Made by a program: the position numbers and the translations under genes | Source: CAYXVU01 sp964468725 | GTDB lineage: Bacteria; Acidobacteriota; Blastocatellia; UBA7656 | NCBI GenBank assembly: GCA_964468725.1 | Contig: CAYXVU010000086.1 | Coordinates: forward strand, 1 to 22,670 | DNA length: 22,670 nucleotides | Reading direction: 5' to 3' | Notes under the pieces: generated by a model | What the model was told of the DNA's origin: nothing | The model's input: the letters and a program-made list of their open reading frames with translations, nothing else | Database searches by the model: none | In this document: positions 8,443 to 16,047 of the stretch, piece after piece | Layout: each line of letters starts with the position of its first letter | Numbering within the stretch: position 1 is the first letter of the stretch

Positions 8443-10407
8443 CTACGGCGGGAAACTCAAACGCGTGACGATCTCTTGATAGCGCGGGTCATAGCGCAAG
8501 CTGTCCCAGACTTGATCAACTTGTAGGGTGATGATGGCAGGGTCGCGTTCGTCATAGGCGCGGCGCAGCCAGTCGAGTGCGGCTCCTCGATCTTCGGCGG
8601 CGGCATATTGCAACGCGAACGAGTAAGGGTTGAGGGAAACTTTTTGCGCGGCGGCTTGCAATCGCTTTAGTCGCCACTGTTCGACTCTTTTTACTGCCGT
8701 GGCAGCGTCGCCCCCCGTCACCAAAGCAATCTCTTCGGCAGTCGCGCCAAATCGCGTCATGATCTTACGCGCTTCGACGAGCGATTCCGCATACATCCCC
8801 TTTTGCACATAGGCGCATTCCAAACATTCGAGGCCGACGCTGGAGTTTGGCTCGATTTCCAGCAAGCGACGAATTTGTGCGATAGCCTCGTCGTAACGCC
8901 GCGCCCGCAGATGTATCCATCCGGCATCGGCGTTGATACGCAGGGAGAGCGGGTCTAAAGCTTGCGCGCGCTTGATCTCGGCGACCGCTTCATCGAATCT
9001 CTTGCAGGCGATCAGGTACCAACTGTAATCGTGATGGGCAAGGGCGGAGTTCGGATTGATTTCGAGAGCCTTGAGAAAAGACCTCTCGGCTTCTGCCCAT
9101 TGCCAGTCGAGGCGAAACTGCACCGATCCGAGCGTTGCATAGGCTTCGGCGTGGCGGTTGTCCAACTCAATGGCGTGCGCGGCGGCAGCCTTTGCTTTGC
9201 GATAGGCTTCTTGGGGCGCAAGCAACGATGCGAAGCCGAGCTGATAATAGGCATCCGCTTGTGCCGCGTGCGTTGCCGCATCGAGCGGCGCTTTGGCAAG
9301 AGCTTGCGCAAAGTAATCTACACTCTTGAACAAGCTGTCGCGGGTGCCTTTGCCTGCCAGATAGCGTCCTTTCAGATAATCATCATAAGCAGACGGGTTG
9401 CGGGCAATCGCTTGTTCAGCGTCTGGCGTGGCGGCGGGCAACAATTCGACGGCAAGAGTGCGCGCGATGTGTGCGGCAATCTCGCTCTGCACGGTTAAGA
9501 TGTTCAAGTCGGTGCGATCATAGGTCTCGGCCCACAGATGAGTTTGGTCACTCACTTGAATGAGTTGTGCGGTCACGCGCAAGATGTCGTCGGCGCGGCG
9601 CACGCTGCCTTCAAGGAGATAATCAACCTGTAATTCGCGCCCGATGCTGGCAACGTCTTTCGTGGTGTTCTTATAGGCCATCACCGAAGTGCGCGCGATA
9701 ATACCGAGTTGTTGTGGCTGTAAACGACCGAGTTGAGTAATCATCTCTTCGGTCATCCCATCGCTAAAATACTCCTCTGCCGCGTCGCCGCTCAGATTCT
9801 CAAATGGCAACACCGCAAGCATCACTTTTTTCACAGGAGCAACCGGCGGACGCAAGGCGCGCCACACGACCCAGGCGGTGGCCAGTAAAGCGATAAAGAG
9901 CAACGCCATCAGCAGCCGGTATCGGCGTACCCCTGTGCGTAGGAGAGGCGAATGAGGAAGCGGTTTTATGCTTTGCTCAGGCGCTTGGCGGAAGGATTCA
10001 GCCGGTGGCTCTGCAACCGCGCGCGCGTCAGTTGCAGAGGTCGGCAACGCCATGGGCGCAGTCTCCCATTCTTCTACGGCGGCGATGAAGCGGTAGCCGC
10101 GACGGGGCAAGGTCTCGATATAGCGCGGCGCTTGCGCGTCGTCTTGCAAGGCGATGCGAATCTGTTTAATGCAGTAGTTGACTCCCTGCTCAAAATCTAC
10201 AAAAGTGTCTGCGCCCCACAAGTGTTGTTGAATCTCTTCTCGGGTCACTAACGCTCCAGCGCGTTGTGCGAGCAGGGTGAGTAACTTGAGCGGTTGTTGC
10301 TGCAGTTTTACGGGGGAGCCGGACGGGTCACGAAGCTCGCTCGCTGTCACATCGAGTTCAAAGCCGCTGAATCGCAGTCCCATAAATTTTGAGCCGTTGC
10401 CAATCAT
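8443..10407 (-). CDS. Membrane-anchored winged-helix transcriptional regulator with TolB-like and TPR domains
   Basis: 654 residues from the ATG at 10407. The frame is open upstream to a TTG at 10488 and another ATG lies at 10383. None has a strong ribosome site; I chose 10407 because the DNA-binding domain begins soon after it. Residues about 10-108 form an OmpR/CadC-type winged helix (FELD..., LVTREEIQQHLWG, then YIETLPRRGYRFIA). A single membrane helix follows at about 165-187 (LLMALLFIALLATAWVVW). Residues about 195-310 match the TolB-like domain found in such regulators (LAVLPFENLSGD, then FSDGMTEEMITQLG, LLEGSVRR). The rest (about 340-620) is TPR repeats, e.g. LGSVQFRLDWQWAEAERSFL. The family senses something outside or at the membrane and binds DNA inside, as CadC does. 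It lies 172 bp upstream of the large A2M gene on the same strand and may control it and itself. The target is inferred, not shown. Confidence 0.9.
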   Translation of the reverse strand: MIGNGSKFMGLRFSGFELDVTASELRDPSGSPVKLQQQPLKLLTLLAQRAGALVTREEIQQHLWGADTFVDFEQGVNYCIKQIRIALQDDAQAPRYIETLPRRGYRFIAAVEEWETAPMALPTSATDARAVAEPPAESFRQAPEQSIKPLPHSPLLRTGVRRYRLLMALLFIALLATAWVVWRALRPPVAPVKKVMLAVLPFENLSGDAAEEYFSDGMTEEMITQLGRLQPQQLGIIARTSVMAYKNTTKDVASIGRELQVDYLLEGSVRRADDILRVTAQLIQVSDQTHLWAETYDRTDLNILTVQSEIAAHIARTLAVELLPAATPDAEQAIARNPSAYDDYLKGRYLAGKGTRDSLFKSVDYFAQALAKAPLDAATHAAQADAYYQLGFASLLAPQEAYRKAKAAAAHAIELDNRHAEAYATLGSVQFRLDWQWAEAERSFLKALEINPNSALAHHDYSWYLIACKRFDEAVAEIKRAQALDPLSLRINADAGWIHLRARRYDEAIAQIRRLLEIEPNSSVGLECLECAYVQKGMYAESLVEARKIMTRFGATAEEIALVTGGDAATAVKRVEQWRLKRLQAAAQKVSLNPYSFALQYAAAEDRGAALDWLRRAYDERDPAIITLQVDQVWDSLRYDPRYQEIVTRLSFPP

Positions 10408-10517
10408 AACGACTTGGGCTGAAAAACCGGCCTCATTATAGTCAACCGAAATCAGCAGCGCAAAAATCGGGGGCAATCGGATTAGCAAAACATGTCATTT
10501 ATTTGTAATTTCCGCGC

Positions 10518-10556
10518 CTCATCCATAACTCATCTTGAACTCATCCGCTATTCATT
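10518..10556. promoter_or_regulatory. Four direct repeats at 11-bp period in divergent intergenic region (putative operator)
   Basis: CTCATC occurs at 10518-10523, 10529-10534 and 10540-10545, and a weaker copy TTCATT at 10551-10556. All share the core TCAT, spaced exactly 11 bp. A TTGACC hexamer (10560-10565) follows at once and could be a -35 element for the rightward gene, although I see no good -10. OmpR/PhoB-family winged helices bind direct repeats of this period, and the divergent gene encodes such a domain. The link is inference. Confidence 0.5.
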
Positions 10557-10658
10557 GGTTTGACCGATGCTGCGCCGTAGAGTCGCTTGCTGATTCGCAA
10601 GCCGGTTTGGCAAGCGCATATCAGGAGACAGAACTTCTCTAGGAGGTAATAGAAACTC

Positions 10659-11393
10659 ATGAGGTATATGAACAAGTTTCAATCATTTCTTACCGTCCCG
10701 TTGATTGCTCTATTCGCTTTGATCGGCCAGGCACAGCAAGCGTCGGGAGATCGTCCGGTAGAAGCCAAAATGAAGGCGATGGCCGAGCAGATGGACAGCG
10801 CCTTTCCCGATGCTGCCAAGATCGGTCAGCGGGCTGTCGAAGAAGCGGTTGCCAAAGGCTTTTACGAAAAAGCGCTCAAATCCGGCACGATTCCCTCTTT
10901 CACGCTACCCGATGCCTTCGGCAAGCCGGTCAGCAGCAAAAACCTATTGGCGAAAGGGCCACTGGTGCTGGTCTTCTATCGCGGCGCATGGTGTCCATTT
11001 TGCAACCTCTATCTGCACGGCTTACAGGAATACTTGCCGCAGATCAAAGCCAAAGGCGCAAGGGTTGTGGCCATCTCCGGCGAAAAGCCTGACGCCTCGT
11101 TGGCATACTTGAACAGCGAGAAACTCGACATGACGATTTTGAGCGACACCAAGCTCAAAGTGACGCGCAAATTCGGGTTAGTTTACGACGTGCCTGACTA
11201 CTTAAACGCCTACTATATGAAGATCGGCAAAGACATCAAGAAAGAGTATGATTTGGACAAACCGGAACTGGCGGGCTCGGCGGCTTACGTCGTCAATCGG
11301 CAAGGAAAAATTGTCTACTCGTTCGTCGAAGCCAGCTACAAACGCGGCGCAGAACCGAGTGAACTCCTTGAAGCCTTATCGAAGGTCAACTAA
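10659..11393 (+). CDS. Exported peroxiredoxin-like (AhpC/TSA family) protein
   Basis: 244 residues. AGGAGGT (10641-10647) lies 11 bases before the ATG; a second ATG three codons in is possible but has a poorer site. Residues 1-26 form a signal peptide ending in GQAQQA, so the enzyme should act outside the cytoplasm. The redox-active motif W-C-P-F-C has Cys112 and Cys115 in the context FYRGAWCPFCNLYLHGLQ, at the usual place after the LVFYRG strand. Downstream elements of the thioredoxin fold are present (VVAISGEKPDASL, TILSDTKLKV, AAYVVNRQGKIVYSF). In the family, such proteins reduce peroxides through the first Cys; with two Cys residues in a CxxC arrangement, a disulfide-exchange role is also possible. 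It is followed after 33 bp by a decayed dehydrogenase gene with its own ribosome site and may head a small operon. The function is known only at family level. Confidence 0.88.
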   Translation: MRYMNKFQSFLTVPLIALFALIGQAQQASGDRPVEAKMKAMAEQMDSAFPDAAKIGQRAVEEAVAKGFYEKALKSGTIPSFTLPDAFGKPVSSKNLLAKGPLVLVFYRGAWCPFCNLYLHGLQEYLPQIKAKGARVVAISGEKPDASLAYLNSEKLDMTILSDTKLKVTRKFGLVYDVPDYLNAYYMKIGKDIKKEYDLDKPELAGSAAYVVNRQGKIVYSFVEASYKRGAEPSELLEALSKVN

Positions 11394-11426
11394 TTCGCTC
11401 TTAGCTGGCTACCTCAAGGAGTTGAG

Positions 11427-12134
11427 ATGAGGAATCCGAAATTTCCCGTTACTCCTCAGTGGAACTTCCGGTCAGGAGCAGGATTGCTTCTGTTCCTGAC
11501 CGTTTTTTCTTGCGGCCAAACGGCTGAGAAGACGCCATCTGCCGACGAGCCGCTGAACCCGAAGCGCATCATCATCAAAACAGGAACCCAGCCCGCACCC
11601 GCTGCGTCGCCGCTCGTACGAAACCCGCCAGCGATTATTGCTCAGTCTGAGGGCGTGCGCTTGCGTCTGCCGCACAGGTTTGAAGCGCGCCTCTTTGCTG
11701 AAAGCGATTTTGGCTATCCGCGCACCATCAATGAATACAACCCGGACGGCAGTAGCCATCACCTATTCGTTTCGGGATTACGCACCCCCCCGGATGTTCC
11801 AGTGGAATCCCATGCGGCGGCACTTGGTATAGCTTTTGTTAGGGGAAAGATGTTCCCGCCCAAATATCAAGGCGACGCGTTTGTCGCCCTGCACAAATCA
11901 TGGAATCGGACAAAGCCGAGCGGCTACAAAATCATTCGCAACCCCTTCAAAGACGGCAAACCGAAGGTGGTTATGAAGATTTCATCACCGGCTGGTTACC
12001 CAATGAAGAGGTCGCAGAGGCTTAGGGGGCATCCGGTTGGCGTATGGGCTCGGCGCGATGGCTCGTTGCCCCTCATGGATGATGATAAGAGACAGATTTG
12101 GCGAGTAACCTATCAAACGGAGGAAAACAGATGA
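11427..12134 (+). pseudogene. Decayed PQQ-type sugar (L-sorbosone) dehydrogenase lipoprotein
   Basis: The 235-codon open frame starts after an AAGGAG site and has a lipoprotein-like signal (LLLFLTVFSC, Cys29). The remainder reads as pieces of the sorbosone/glucose dehydrogenase beta-propeller family: LPHRFEARLFAE near residue 80, then NPDGSSHHLFVSGLR, then SHAAALGIAF...KYQGDAFVALHKSWNRTKPSGYKII. The pieces that normally lie between these (propeller blades; intact members are usually around 400 residues or more) are missing. Between 11966 and about 12024 the family sequence continues in another frame (GGYEDFITGWLPNEEVAEA) and then returns to the first frame for HPVGVWARRDGSL and QIWRVTY. That means at least two internal deletions and two compensating single-base shifts. 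I judge it non-functional. A degraded assembly is a less likely explanation. The last codons overlap the start of the next gene. Confidence 0.75.
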
Positions 12135-12682
12135 ACTGCATCAATCTATTTCGGAGAACGCAGCACGGGTTTATGGCCACAGTCATCTTGCTGTTATGGG
12201 CACAGTTGCTAACCACCGATTCGTTAGCGCAACAATCTTCGGCTCCCCAAACCGCATCGCAAGGTCTGCCCACCACCGTCAAAACCGACGACAAACTGCG
12301 GCAAGAGTTCCTGCAACTGGAAAACACGATGATGAGCGCCTTTCAGCGCGGCGATAAAGCTATCTTAGAGAGCATCATCGGCGAAGAGTACATTCTCGTC
12401 AGCGCGACCTCAAAAGGCGAACTCATCAACAAGCGGCAATATATTGACGGGGGCACCGATCAGATCAAGGTTGAACACTTTCGCTTTCATGACCTCAGTG
12501 TGCGATTGATTGGCGAGGTAGCAATGGTGACGTGTCGGCTAGAATGGAAAAGCACGTGGGGTAAAGATCGCTGGGACGCTGATTTTCTGATGACCGACGT
12601 GTGGGCAAGGCGCAAAGGGCAATGGCAGATCGTCTCGCGCCATTCAAGCTACCCGGCAACGACTCAACCCGGACGACCATGA
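12131..12682 (+). CDS. Exported DUF4440 / NTF2-like protein
   Basis: 183 residues. The ATG at 12131 follows GGAGGAAAAC and overlaps the stop of the decayed dehydrogenase frame by ATGA, so I prefer it to an in-frame ATG 33 bases upstream. A signal peptide is visible (FMATVILLLWAQLLTTDSLAQQ, cleavage after about residue 35). The mature part has the pattern of the DUF4440/SnoaL-like NTF2 fold: LENTMMSAFQRGDKAILESII, EEYILVSATSKGELINKRQYI, then strands VRLIGEVAMVTCRLEW and a closing DVWARRKGQWQIVSRHSS. Proteins of this fold bind small molecules or act as accessory domains. No catalytic residues can be named here, so the role is unknown. Its position suggests co-transcription with the peroxiredoxin-like gene. 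Confidence 0.85.
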   Translation: MNCINLFRRTQHGFMATVILLLWAQLLTTDSLAQQSSAPQTASQGLPTTVKTDDKLRQEFLQLENTMMSAFQRGDKAILESIIGEEYILVSATSKGELINKRQYIDGGTDQIKVEHFRFHDLSVRLIGEVAMVTCRLEWKSTWGKDRWDADFLMTDVWARRKGQWQIVSRHSSYPATTQPGRP

Positions 12683-12755
12683 TCGCTGCACAGCACCGAT
12701 AAACAGGCCTGACAAAATTAACGCCGCCGTAGCATCACGCCCGGAAATAGACCTG

Positions 12756-12797
12756 CTGACCTAATGCATCGCCTGCTTAGGCGATGCATTAGGTCAG
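12756..12797. repeat. Perfect 18-bp inverted repeat with 6-base loop
   Basis: The left arm CTGACCTAATGCATCGCC (12756-12773) and right arm (12780-12797) are exact reverse complements, separated by TGCTTA. The stem contains ATGCAT. No T-run follows on either side, so it is not a classical intrinsic terminator, though it lies about 75 bp after a gene stop and could still stop transcription or stabilise the 3' end. It could also be a REP-like element or the relic of a mobile element. Confidence 0.8.
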
Positions 12798-13194
12798 GTC
12801 GGGCGGTGACACCCAAAGAAATACCAGAAACTGTCAACTTCTCATTTCTTTCTATGTGCCCTAGTACACCGCGCGGCAAGACGGAAGGATATTGACGGAT
12901 GACAGAGTCCAACATCACCTATTATCTACCCGAGTAGTCGGACAGATTTACATCTCAGTATTTTGCGGTCTAAACCGTTGGAAACAAGTGCTCGGCATTC
13001 CAAAATAGTTCGCTAAAAAACTGTCCGAGTGCTTACCTTTATTTCGCAGATCTCTCTTTTGGCTGATCGGGGGCTGCCTGCTAGCGATGTCGGTAGCTAC
13101 GACTTGCATAGAAGCAGCGCAACAGTTTGAACCTGCCGCCGGTTTATAGCTTTGATCGAACAAAAAGCCGGGCTCAGACGCCTGCCATTTTTTA
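12798..13194. other. Gene-poor stretch between hairpin and gene remnant
   Basis: No convincing gene is present. A 12-codon frame starting at 12899 (MTESNITYYLPE) with an upstream GGAAGG is too short to support. From about 13030 to 13194 short coding-like phrases occur in shifting frames (for example LADRGLPASDVGSYDLH and RRFIALIEQKAG), consistent with the decayed gene whose tail is clearer at 13195-13383. Confidence 0.4.
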
Positions 13195-13383
13195 TCGCAA
13201 GAGGGTATATTGAGAGAGTTGGAAAGCAGGCTGGGCGAACAACAGTTTCTTGACTTCCTTCGTTGAGTCGCTGCCGACAAGACGGCTGAGACAGATCGCT
13301 TGATTGAAGTTCTGGCTCAGGTTGCCTCACGCGAGGTTGCTGAATGGTTTTTGAATTTGTTGAAAGATCAATCACAGAACTAA
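13195..13383 (+). pseudogene. Remnant of the 3' end of an unidentified protein gene
   Basis: One frame reads ILRELESRLGEQQFLDFLR, an in-frame TGA at 13264-13266, then ADKTAETDRLIEVLAQVASR and EVAEWFLNLLKDQSQN, ending at TAA 13381-13383. The sequence is amphipathic and looks protein-like on both sides of the stop. Upstream, further protein-like pieces lie in other frames. The pattern (a helix-rich end with 'RELExRLGEQQFLDFLR') recalls the C-terminal helical part of M1-like (gluzincin) peptidases, but that is only a guess. The final TAA directly precedes the ribosome site of the next gene, as expected for a former operon partner. Confidence 0.45.
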
Positions 13384-13391
13384 GGAGAGAA

Positions 13392-14336
13392 ATGCTTCGC
13401 CATCGTACGCGTGTTTGGTTCTTGTTGCCAGCGCTGTTTGTCGGCGCGCTCCATACGGCAGTGACACTTCCTCGCTCAGCGAACACTGAAAAGGTGATCC
13501 CGACGCCTGGGCTGTCCATAAAGGAAGATGCGATCCGGCTTGAGCAGCCGTCGAACGCCGAACGGTTCAAAGCGCTCACGACGTTATTGCAGGAACGCGA
13601 GTTGAAGTTTGAAGCGCGGCCTTTTCCCAACCCGCGGCTAGATCGGGACGCGCGCGCCGAAGGTCAAAACCTCGTCGTCACGCTCGGTTCCGGCGCGCGC
13701 ACGATCATCGTCGGCGCGCATTTTGACGCAGCGCGCTTGCCCGACGGACAGATCAGTCGCGCAATGGTGGATAACGCAGCCGGAGTCGCGGTACTCATTC
13801 ACGTTGCCCGCGCGTTGCGACAACACAAGCTCAAGCACCAAGTACAATTCGTTTTCTTTGACCTGGAAGAGATCGGCTTGGCCGGTTCAAAACATTTTGC
13901 GAGCACATCCGAGGCCGCGCGTATCACGGCCATGGTCAACCTGGACATCGCCGGTTATGGCAACACGCTAATTTTCGGCCCGGCAGAGCAGACCATAAGC
14001 CGCGAGGTGTATCGGGCAATGTGGCAAGTCTGTGCACAACAGGATTTCACCTGTATCGAATTCCCCAAGTTTCCACCAAGCGATGATCGCAGTTTTCAAG
14101 CGGCAAAAATCCCCAACATCTCCTTAGCGGTGTTGCCGCGCGCGGAAGCTCATCAACTCTGGCTTCGTTTTAATGGCGGCGCGGAATCGGGTTTACGCGA
14201 TGGCTTCGCTCCGGCAACAGCACGCCTAATCCATACGAAAGAGGATACAGCCGAAAAGCTCGACCCTGCCGGGATGGCCTTAGCGTATCAGGGAGTGTTG
14301 AATCTCCTGCTTCATCTGGATGGAAAACTTCGCTGA
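13392..14336 (+). CDS. Exported M28-family zinc peptidase
   Basis: 314 residues from the ATG at 13392, which has TAAGGAGA (13381-13388) just upstream. The frame is open for 16 more codons, but those lack a ribosome site. An N-terminal hydrophobic segment (residues 8-20) is a signal or anchor. The M28 two-zinc site is complete by motif: His110 in VGAHFDA, bridging Asp127 in MVDNAAG, Glu159-Glu160 in FFDLEEIGLAGSKH, Asp185 in NLDIAGYGN and His281 in LIHTKEDT. The family cleaves N-terminal residues from peptides or acts as a glutaminyl cyclase. The pair of acidic residues after DL and the overall length fit an aminopeptidase-like enzyme; the substrate is unknown. It precedes a serine hydrolase gene by 66 bp on the same strand. 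Confidence 0.92.
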   Translation: MLRHRTRVWFLLPALFVGALHTAVTLPRSANTEKVIPTPGLSIKEDAIRLEQPSNAERFKALTTLLQERELKFEARPFPNPRLDRDARAEGQNLVVTLGSGARTIIVGAHFDAARLPDGQISRAMVDNAAGVAVLIHVARALRQHKLKHQVQFVFFDLEEIGLAGSKHFASTSEAARITAMVNLDIAGYGNTLIFGPAEQTISREVYRAMWQVCAQQDFTCIEFPKFPPSDDRSFQAAKIPNISLAVLPRAEAHQLWLRFNGGAESGLRDGFAPATARLIHTKEDTAEKLDPAGMALAYQGVLNLLLHLDGKLR

Positions 14337-14402
14337 TGAAAGGATCGAACACATCTGACATTGGTCAGCAAGGTCGCTGTGTTTATGGGAGGAGCAATCA
14401 CC

Positions 14403-15382
14403 ATGGCAAACCTTAAGCTGCGCCGGTTGCTTGTAGCGATTCTTTTGGCAGGACTCGCGCCGGATATCACTTATGGGCAAGTCCGTACGCCTAAACCCGC
14501 GCGTCTTGCCGAGCGCATCAGACGAGTGGAAGAGGGGCTGACCTGGCGCAACGCCGTTCGCGGGAAGCCGCATACCAGATTCGCTTTGCAGGACCGAATG
14601 CGCCATTATCAAGTTCCCGGAGTCAGCTTAGCCGTGATTGAAGGCGGGCAACTCAGTTGGGCGCGCGCCTATGGCATAGCCCAGTCACCTGCCGGACAAC
14701 GGGTAGCGCAAGATACGTTGTTTCAAGCAGGGTCTGTCAGCAAACCCATTGCCGCATTGATCGCTCTGCGCCTCGTGGCGCAAGGACAACTCCGCCTCGA
14801 CGAAGACATAAACCAACGCTTACAAGCCTGGAAGATTCCGGCCAGCCAATTGGTAGAAAATCAACCGATCACGCTTCGCCATTTACTGAGTCATACCGCC
14901 GGACTGAATGTGCACGGGTTTGCTGGTTACACAACCGCTCAGCCCCAACCTACCTTGTTACAGATCCTACGCGGCACTGCGCCTGCCAATTCTCCGGCCA
15001 TACGAGTCGAACAACTGCCCGGTCAGGCGTTTCGCTATTCNNNNNNNNNNNNNNNNNNNNNNNNNNNNNNNNNNNNNNNNNNNNNNNNNNNNNNNNNNNN
15101 NNNNNNNNNNNNNNNNNNNNNNNNNNNNNNNNNNNNNNNNATTTTCGCCCGTATGTCGGCCTGTATCGCGCACAGGATGGGGAGCGTTCTATTGCCTTGA
15201 CCATCTCACTAAAAAATCAGGCGCTTTATGCGGAGTCTACCTATTGGCAAGGACAGCGCAGGCTTTACCCCAGGTCTGCAACTAAGTTCTTTACGCTCGA
15301 AGGAGATTGGGAATTCGAATTCCTGCCGCACGATGACCTTGTGCAGTTTGGTCCGCTTCGGATGAAGCGAGAAGGTCACTGA
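14403..15382 (+). CDS. Exported serine beta-lactamase-like hydrolase, interrupted by assembly gap
   Basis: The start at 14403 has GGGAGGAG upstream and begins a signal peptide (LLVAILLAGLAPDITYGQ). The N-terminal 212 codons show the class C beta-lactamase/DD-peptidase fold: VPGVSLAVIEGGQLSWARAY, the nucleophile motif S111-V-S-K114 in FQAGSVSKPIAAL, and LRHLLSHTAGL. The known sequence stops at GQAFRYS, exactly where the Y-x-N motif would follow, because of 100 N bases (15041-15140). After the gap about 80 codons continue in a different frame relative to the N count (FRPYVGLYRAQDGERSI to KREGH, stop at 15382). These look like the small beta-barrel domain (DUF3471-like) often attached to such hydrolases. 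The gap length is therefore not real. Family members of about 450-500 residues suggest several hundred bases are missing. Confidence 0.85.
15041..15140. other. Assembly gap (100 N)
   Basis: This is a run of exactly 100 undetermined bases inside the serine hydrolase gene. The reading frames on the two sides do not agree through it, so it is a placeholder of unknown true length. Confidence 0.99.
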
Positions 15383-15447
15383 CCTTTGCGAAGATAATTG
15401 TGCGGGAGGCGACGGCATCACGTAAAAGCGCAGGAGGAATACTGAGC

Positions 15448-16047
15448 ATGCATATTTTCAGTTGTCAGGGCGGCGAGATTGTCTTGCCCGCCCGCAAGCT
15501 GGTCTTAGTGGATCGGCGGACGGGAGGCAATTTGATCGTCAATCCGCCGCGCCCCGTATGGGAGCGCAGCGAACTGGATGCCCACGAATTGATGCTCTGG
15601 TCGTTCTTGGTTGCCGCAACTGGCAGAGCGATGCTAGATGTGCTTCCGCAACTTGCGGGCGGGTGCATCAATTATTGGGAAGCGGGCAATTGGGCATTGA
15701 ACGATGAAGCCGAGCCGCAAGGCTCAAAGACTGCGCCCGCCTATCGCAGTGTTCACCTGCACCTCTTAGGTCGCAGTCGCACCACTGCTGACCTCGCATG
15801 GCGTTGGGGCGAAGCACCGATCTTTCCCACCTTTGCCGAACGCTTTGTTTGGGCAGCCAAGAATGAGCGATTGACGGCAGACGAATGCTCTCTAATCGTC
15901 GCGCGCGCCGAGGCTCTACTCCGCACACAGTATGACCTGCGCGCCGAGCAGATCGCGCCCTGGACGGCCTGTTCCGGTTGTGGCTACCCCACGCCGCTTG
16001 CGCCACCAGTGTGTGCAGAGTGTCAACCTGCGGAGGCGCGCCGATGA
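15448..16047 (+). CDS. HIT-like (histidine triad superfamily) protein with C-terminal Cys motifs
   Basis: 199 residues. CAGGAGGAAT (15431-15440) precedes the ATG at 15448; an open extension upstream has no such site. The core phrase SVHLHLLGRSRT (His103, His105) resembles the HIT active site H-x-H-x-H-x-x-G, with Ser101 in place of the first His and the catalytic middle His retained. Nearby GGCINYWEAGNWALND and the helix ERLTADECSLIVARAEALL fit the rest of a HIT-fold domain. The tail contains CSGCGYP and CAEC, which could bind zinc. HIT enzymes hydrolyse nucleotide phosphoanhydrides or phosphoramidates. The stop overlaps the start of the next gene (ATGA), so the two are translationally coupled, pointing to a joint role with a phosphatase-type enzyme. 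The superfamily call is moderate; the substrate is unknown. Confidence 0.7.
   Translation: MHIFSCQGGEIVLPARKLVLVDRRTGGNLIVNPPRPVWERSELDAHELMLWSFLVAATGRAMLDVLPQLAGGCINYWEAGNWALNDEAEPQGSKTAPAYRSVHLHLLGRSRTTADLAWRWGEAPIFPTFAERFVWAAKNERLTADECSLIVARAEALLRTQYDLRAEQIAPWTACSGCGYPTPLAPPVCAECQPAEARR

Noticed and set aside
10583..10613. Short hairpin GCTTGC-TGATTC-GCAAGC in the leader of the peroxiredoxin-like gene as a riboswitch
   Set aside because: The stem is only 6 bp with no conserved riboswitch core. It is not enough to call.
12899..12937. 12-codon frame with upstream GGAAGG
   Set aside because: It is too short, has no known leader function, and lies in a decayed region.
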